Source: Culturomica sp.
GTDB taxonomy: Bacteria > Bacteroidota > Bacteroidia > Bacteroidales > Marinifilaceae
Length of the DNA: 64,000 nucleotides
Direction: 5' to 3'
Assembly: GCA_031271755.1 (NCBI GenBank)
Contig: JAISVB010000052.1
Span: 1-64,000, forward strand
Shown: piece after piece, positions 59,769 through 64,000 of the stretch
Numbering within the stretch: position 1 is the stretch's first letter
How the letters are laid out: every line of letters begins with the position of its first letter
The notes under the pieces: generated by a model
What the model was told of the DNA's origin: nothing
Database searches by the model: none
Seen by the model: the letters and a program-made list of their open reading frames with translations, nothing else
Program-made: the position numbers and the translations under genes

Positions 59769-60962
59769 TTATTTGTAGATCAGGTAGCGGGTGCGGACGC
59801 GTTCGAAACGGTGCAGGCCCTCCTCCCAGCCTTTCCGGATCTCCGCTTCGCTTTTGCCGGCTGCAATGGCTTTGCGCAACGCATCCGTTCCGGCTAATTT
59901 GTCAAAGAAAGGGATAAAGAACGATGCTTTTCCCCGGTAGTTCCGGTACGCCTCCAGCAACCAGTCGAGCCGGAGTTTTTTTCCGTTTTTCACCTCGTCG
60001 AAACAGCCGGTTAAATTCCTGCCGTAACAGGTTTTCCCCAGGCATTTGGGCGAACGGCTCATTCCCTCGATGCTGCGGGGCACGTAGGAGTACGGCATAT
60101 CCTTTAATTCCGGGTGACCGAACACCTGGAAAGGGGTCATGGTGCCCCGGCCTTCGTTGACAACGGTACCTTCGAACAGGCAGACAGAGGGGTAGAGCAT
60201 CACGGAAACTTTATCCGGCAGGTTGGGAGAGGGTTTTACCGGCAACTCCGTTATCTGTTCCCGGCTCCAGTTCCGGCACGGAATAACGGTCAGGTCGCAG
60301 GCCAGGTTGTTTCCCAGCCACCCCTCTCCGTTGATCATCTGCGCATATTCGCCGATCGTCATGCCGTATACCAGCGGAACCGGATGCAAACCGACGAAAG
60401 AGGCAAATTCCGGCTCCAATACCGGGCCGTCCGTGTAAAAGGCGTTCGGATTGGGGCGATCCGCCACAAAGAGGGGAATGTCGTTTTCGGCGCAGGCCTC
60501 CAGGATGTAATGAAGGGTGGAGAGGTAGGTAAAGAACCGGACGCCGACATCCTGTATATCGAACAGCACAAAATCCACGCCGTCCAGATCGGTTTTTGCC
60601 GGTTTTTTCTTGTTGCCGTACAGGGAGATGACCGGCAGGCCGGTGGCCGGATCCGTGTAATCTCCGACCTGTTCGCCTGCATCCGCCGTCCCCCGGAAGC
60701 CGTGTTCCGGAGCAAAGATCTTTGCGACCTGCACACCGCGCCCCCTCAGGAAATCGACGGTATGCACTGTTCTTGCCGCCTCTCCCAAGTCGACCGTCGA
60801 AGTGTGGTTGGCCACAACGGCCACTTTTTTGTTCCCGAAGGCGCCGAGGTAACTCCGGGTATCCGTTATGCCGGGCAGCACCGGTTCCGCCGCCGCCACA
60901 CGCACGGCCAGCGCCCCTGCCAACGCAAAGATCAGGAAGCCGGAAATGGTTCGTTTCTGCAT
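59769..60962 (-). CDS. namZ: Exo-beta-N-acetylmuramidase NamZ-like (DUF1343/GH171)
   Basis: This 397-residue exported protein (signal 'ISGFLIFALAGALAVRVAAA') belongs to DUF1343, now GH171, whose characterised member NamZ removes terminal MurNAc from peptidoglycan fragments. Conserved segments: 'KKVAVVANHTSTVDLGEAAR', 'KIFAPEHGFRGTADAGEQVG', 'PVISLYGNKKKPAKTDLDGV', 'DFVLFDIQDVGVRFFTYLST', 'FVADRPNP' and 'TVVNEGRGTMTPFQVFGHPE'. The length is typical. It would act in cell-wall turnover or recovery in the periplasm. It is the last of four minus-strand genes and starts 10 bases after the DUF4837 gene stop. Confidence 0.93.
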   Translation of the reverse strand: MQKRTISGFLIFALAGALAVRVAAAEPVLPGITDTRSYLGAFGNKKVAVVANHTSTVDLGEAARTVHTVDFLRGRGVQVAKIFAPEHGFRGTADAGEQVGDYTDPATGLPVISLYGNKKKPAKTDLDGVDFVLFDIQDVGVRFFTYLSTLHYILEACAENDIPLFVADRPNPNAFYTDGPVLEPEFASFVGLHPVPLVYGMTIGEYAQMINGEGWLGNNLACDLTVIPCRNWSREQITELPVKPSPNLPDKVSVMLYPSVCLFEGTVVNEGRGTMTPFQVFGHPELKDMPYSYVPRSIEGMSRSPKCLGKTCYGRNLTGCFDEVKNGKKLRLDWLLEAYRNYRGKASFFIPFFDKLAGTDALRKAIAAGKSEAEIRKGWEEGLHRFERVRTRYLIYK

Positions 60963-60972
60963 GGAAAGGACG

Positions 60973-61971
60973 CTACTCTTCCAGATTCATCGTAAACAAG
61001 ATCGCCTCTACCTGCCGGATGCGGTTCCGCTTTTTGTCGTCCGGCGCATAGACGTAGCCCATAAAATAGAGTACCCGCTCGTTTTTCTTGTCCAACACCA
61101 CGTTCAAGATGTATGGGCCTCCCATGAAGTCATTCTCCACGATCCAAATGCTTTTCAACAGCAGGGCATAGTGTTCCCCTGCGTAGGAATAGGCCATCGT
61201 ATCCACGGGCAGGAGCGTATCCAGCGCCATGTAAGAGCCTTCCGACGGGCCGGGGATCTGCGCTTTCAACCGGGCGTTGACGGCGGTCACGACGCCGGCG
61301 GCTGTCAACTGCCCGGCGCGGGTGTAATTTTCCTGGAAGAAGATCACTCCCCGGCTGTCCGTTTTGGTTTCCCGGGAGATCCAAACCAATCCGTTCTCGT
61401 TTTTATTGAGGGTATATTCAGGGGGAAAGCTGATGTTCAGGCGGTAGTTCTCCCGGAAGAATTGCTGCAGGGAGTTATCCGGCTTGTTCTTGTATGCCGA
61501 AACCAGCCGGTTGCGCTCCGTATCCAAAAACACTGCGCTGATCTTCTCTTTGTTGGCGTCGAACAGCTTAAAAAAGGAGGCTGTATCGGGTGCGGAGATC
61601 TCAAAATAACGCTGCGTGCGCGACCAGGGACTCTCTTTGTAGCGAAGTGTCGCCGAGTCCGCCTGATTCGAGATCCGTACGGCCAGAATGTTCCGGTATC
61701 CTTTCAGGTGCCCGTCGAAAGAGGCGAACGGAACACTCACGACGTCAAACATCGGCTCCATCTGCGGCAAGCCGGGCTGGGGCTGTGCAAACCACGCCCT
61801 TACCGTATCTCCGGGCAACGATCCCCAAGCTTGTTTTTCCATAACCACCAACAACTCTCCCGGCGCTCCGGCCAGAGAAGAAAGAGCGGCAGAGCCTTTG
61901 TCTTTACACGACAGCAAACCCGGTAACAGGAACAGGAGCACAGCTCCTTTCGGTGAAAAAAGCAGTTTCAT
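60973..61971 (-). CDS. DUF4837 family lipoprotein
   Basis: This 332-residue lipoprotein ('GAVLLFLLPGLLSC' lipobox, Cys at about 22) starts its mature part with 'SSLAGAPGELLVVMEKQAWG', a typical opening of DUF4837. Other segments are 'PMFDVVSVPFASFDGHLKGY', 'FFRENYRLNISFPPEYTLNK', 'VWISRETKTDSRGVIFFQEN' and 'ENDFMGGPYILNVVLDKKNE'. Function unknown; the family is widespread in Bacteroidota and usually near cell-envelope genes. It starts 69 bases after the DUF3108 gene stop and precedes the muramidase gene by 10 bases, so co-expression is likely. Confidence 0.88.
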   Translation of the reverse strand: MKLLFSPKGAVLLFLLPGLLSCKDKGSAALSSLAGAPGELLVVMEKQAWGSLPGDTVRAWFAQPQPGLPQMEPMFDVVSVPFASFDGHLKGYRNILAVRISNQADSATLRYKESPWSRTQRYFEISAPDTASFFKLFDANKEKISAVFLDTERNRLVSAYKNKPDNSLQQFFRENYRLNISFPPEYTLNKNENGLVWISRETKTDSRGVIFFQENYTRAGQLTAAGVVTAVNARLKAQIPGPSEGSYMALDTLLPVDTMAYSYAGEHYALLLKSIWIVENDFMGGPYILNVVLDKKNERVLYFMGYVYAPDDKKRNRIRQVEAILFTMNLEE

Positions 61972-62040
61972 ACGTTGTATTTTATACGGTTACACCTTCG
62001 CAATATACTACAAATAATTGAGAAACCGGTTAAACAGCCG

Positions 62041-62799
62041 CTACTCCCCGGACCGGGTTTCCAATATTCCTTTGACCGATCCGACTAAAATCTTGGCTTC
62101 CACCATTAACGGGATCCGTTTTTCGTCCATGCTGACCCATACCTTCATGCCTTCTCCGCCTTTAAAAACATCGCCCTCCACCAACAGGGGGGAGAAGACG
62201 TACGCATCTCTTTTCTCGCCGCCGATTTTGATCCGGTCTGTCCCCAGATAACGGATGTGCAATTGGTAGACTTTTTCGTCTAACGCTACGTTGATCGGGA
62301 TCAATTGTTTGGGCGTCAGCTTTTCGTAATCCAACTCCCGGGCTTTCCAGGCCACAGAGAGCATGTCGTAAGTTTCCGGCAGCAATGGAATGGTATCCCG
62401 GCGTTTGTATTTCCCGATCCGGTGGATATCGGCGTAAATAACTCCTTTTTTGTAGTTCCAGTCGTAGTAAAATGTTTTGTGGTAATTCCCTTCGTGGGAC
62501 ATCCGGGCGGCTTCGTAAGGAAGGAAGGTTTCCGGATTGTAATGAGATACCAGTGTATCCCGGAGTTTAAACACCCAGTCCCAGGAGGGCAGGGAGGAAC
62601 CTGTCGCTTTTATTTTGACGGCGCCCGGATATTTGTCCGAAGCAGACACGGTAAATTTGACCACTCCCGCTTTCATCCAGATAAATCCCCAGTTGTAGTA
62701 GCCGGCGTATTCCAACTCCTCAACAGGCGGATTTTTGGCCCCGGCCTGCCAGGAGAAAAGCAATAAAACAACCGCTAATATGACAACGTATTTTTTCAT
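62041..62799 (-). CDS. DUF3108 domain-containing exported protein
   Basis: This 252-residue exported protein (signal MKKYVVILAVVLLLFSWQAG) has the DUF3108 pattern: 'VEELEYAGYYNWGFIWMKAG' with the YNWGF/xWxxAG start, 'WVFKLRDTLVSHYNPETFLP' and 'SHEGNYHKTFYYDWNYKKGV', then 'DMLSVAWKARELDYEKLTPK' and the C-terminal 'KVWVSMDEKRIPLMVEAKIL', 'GSVKGILE'. DUF3108 proteins are periplasmic beta-rich proteins of unknown role, possibly lipid-binding. A good GAGGAGGAGG ribosome-binding site precedes the ATG. Confidence 0.9.
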   Translation of the reverse strand: MKKYVVILAVVLLLFSWQAGAKNPPVEELEYAGYYNWGFIWMKAGVVKFTVSASDKYPGAVKIKATGSSLPSWDWVFKLRDTLVSHYNPETFLPYEAARMSHEGNYHKTFYYDWNYKKGVIYADIHRIGKYKRRDTIPLLPETYDMLSVAWKARELDYEKLTPKQLIPINVALDEKVYQLHIRYLGTDRIKIGGEKRDAYVFSPLLVEGDVFKGGEGMKVWVSMDEKRIPLMVEAKILVGSVKGILETRSGE

Positions 62800-62833
62800 C
62801 CTCCTCCTCTCTTCCTGGTTTATCCCCCCTCCG

Positions 62834-64000
62834 TCAACGCAGGTTGGTTTTTTTGTTTGGATCCGAATCGTCCTGCAGCAACTCGCCGCCCCGGTACGGA
62901 CTGTTCAAATCGAACGTCTGTTCTATGTCAAAATTTTTTCGCGCCCGGATCTCTACCGGCAGGTAGCGGATCTCTTCCGGCTGGCGCAACTCTTCGTAAA
63001 GCCCCGTGTCCCATTTCCCGTTTCCGTTCCTGTCCAGCACAGCCCGCAACCGGTATTGGCCTTCGTCCAGGTAATCAAAAATATATACTCCGTCCTTTTG
63101 TACGGTTTTTTCCGCCAAAACGTTAAACTTTTTATCCCCCCGGTTCGATTTTCTTCCGTCCGAACGGTACAATTGCAAAATCACCGGTCCCTCCGTTCCT
63201 TTTAAATCCACGTGAATGCTCCCGTACGAATCTTCCGCCCGGACTTTGAACTTTCTCTCCAATTTGTCGCTGTGGCGGCCATAAATGTCGGTGATGGCAG
63301 CAGAGTCGGCCACCAACCGGTAATCGCCCTCCGGTTGCCATTTTTTCTTCAGGAAAAAGCGGCGGAGGTTGGAAGAGTCCTGCTCCCATTCCGCTTCGGC
63401 CGGCAGATAGAGCGTATCCGATCGCTCCTCCAACCGGATCTTGCCGGCCGGACTGCCGGTAATGGGGCGGTCGAATTCAACTGCCAACGATTTGTTGATG
63501 TGCTGCTCCCCGGATACCCGTACGTTGATCTTGATAAAATCGACGACCGGTTTCTCCTCTTCTTTTCTCCGGTTGCCCGGCCGGGGTTTCTTCTTGTCGG
63601 AGAAGGTCATCCGGAGCGTATCCGCATAGGGCGACTGGCGTCCGGTGCTGTCGGTACGCAAATAGTCCAGCAGGACGTAAAGCGTATCCCGTTTGTAGAC
63701 AGTGGAGTCTTTGATCCAGATGTTGATGGAGTCCAGGCCGGGAGAGATCTCCGGGAAGTACCAATCTTCCGGCGGGATCGAATCCGCCAGCCGGATGGAG
63801 AAGTCGTTCCGGCCGGGAATGCTGAATGTGAAGGTCAACAGTTCCCGCTCTTTCCGTTCCTCGTTGGTCAGGTAAAGCTGAGTCGGATCTTCCTGGAATA
63901 AACGGACTTGCAGGTCATTGGGGCCATATATCTCTTTTTCGATCACCACCACGGAATCCCCTTCCAATGTATCTGTAACGGTTACCCGGAGCACCTCCGG
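62834..64000 (-). CDS. Ig-like/Big_5 domain exported protein, 5' part outside window
   Basis: The frame is open to the window edge (389 codons visible), so the N-terminus is missing. The visible part reads as a chain of beta-sandwich modules: 'NDFSIRLADSIPPEDWYFPE', a 'NINVRVSGEQHINKSLAVEF' type segment (actual: KINVRVSG), 'DRPITGSPAGKIRLEERSDT', 'WQPEGDYRLVADSAAITDIY', and the C-terminal 'DYLDEGQYRLRAVLDRNGNG', 'KWDTGLYEELRQPEEI', 'IRARKNFDIEQTFDLNSP'. This matches the Bacteroidota Ig-like-domain (Big_5) lipoprotein family with a C-terminal carboxypeptidase-regulatory-like part. Function unknown. It heads a minus-strand group with DUF3108, DUF4837 and the muramidase. Confidence 0.8.
   Translation of the reverse strand, partial: PEVLRVTVTDTLEGDSVVVIEKEIYGPNDLQVRLFQEDPTQLYLTNEERKERELLTFTFSIPGRNDFSIRLADSIPPEDWYFPEISPGLDSINIWIKDSTVYKRDTLYVLLDYLRTDSTGRQSPYADTLRMTFSDKKKPRPGNRRKEEEKPVVDFIKINVRVSGEQHINKSLAVEFDRPITGSPAGKIRLEERSDTLYLPAEAEWEQDSSNLRRFFLKKKWQPEGDYRLVADSAAITDIYGRHSDKLERKFKVRAEDSYGSIHVDLKGTEGPVILQLYRSDGRKSNRGDKKFNVLAEKTVQKDGVYIFDYLDEGQYRLRAVLDRNGNGKWDTGLYEELRQPEEIRYLPVEIRARKNFDIEQTFDLNSPYRGGELLQDDSDPNKKTNLR

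Noticed and set aside
1..64000. CRISPR array
   Set aside because: No set of regularly spaced identical repeats was found. The GTAAGA elements are short, internally periodic and placed singly at gene ends, not as repeat-spacer units.

Overview
The window comes from a member of the Bacteroidales (Bacteroidota) that carries a type IX secretion system (T9SS). The evidence is PorP/SprF-family outer-membrane proteins beside very large secreted proteins, a GldJ lipoprotein, two proteins ending in the gliding-motility-associated (type B) C-terminal sorting domain, a FimA/Mfa-type fimbrial operon, and Bacteroidota-style promoters (-33 TTTG / -7 TAnnTTTG). An iorAB/etfBA/acyl-CoA dehydrogenase block suggests anaerobic amino-acid or acyl-CoA metabolism. 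I cannot name the genus from sequence alone.

Layout. 1-9.3 kb (minus): a surface-protein operon with a PorP/SprF gene followed by five exported proteins. Read in order, these look like one beta-helix 'choice-of-anchor Q' protein broken into separate polypeptides (A-B-A'-B'-C). A, B, A' and B' each carry the same DUF1566/Lcl-like module; C carries InlB-like repeats and runs off the window. 9.6-12.9 kb (plus): DUF4301, DUF368 (polyprenyl-phosphate translocase family) and aroE. 13.1-19.1 kb (plus): iorAB, then etfB-etfA-acyl-CoA dehydrogenase. 19.1-19.9 kb (minus): a higBA toxin-antitoxin operon with a clear operator/promoter. 19.9-25.5 kb (minus): a tricorn-like protease followed by a zinc/manganese-type ABC importer.

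25.7-35.2 kb: lpdA, ispF, gldJ, murF, a dolichyl-phosphate-mannose-synthase-like glycosyltransferase, dihydroorotase, a membrane protein and purD. Three intergenic copies of an unusual GTAAGA-rich repeat lie here; they form hairpins and even supply the stop codons of adjacent genes. 35.3-48.6 kb (minus): two giant PKD-repeat T9SS cargo proteins flanking a second PorP/SprF gene. 48.8-50.4 kb (plus): two tandem tRNA-Asn genes and purM. 50.9-59.7 kb (plus): a fimbrial operon with the major fimbrillin, a Mfa2/FimB-type anchor, and two giant paralogous tip-like lipoproteins that share an unrecognised C-terminal alpha/beta domain. 59.8-64 kb (minus): a NamZ-type muramidase, DUF4837, DUF3108 and a truncated Ig-like-domain protein.

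The strongest candidates for something not previously described are the split beta-helix operon with PorP, the GTAAGA repeat family at gene ends, and the tandem giant fimbrial tip proteins. All function calls rest on reading the sequence and family knowledge; no searches were run.
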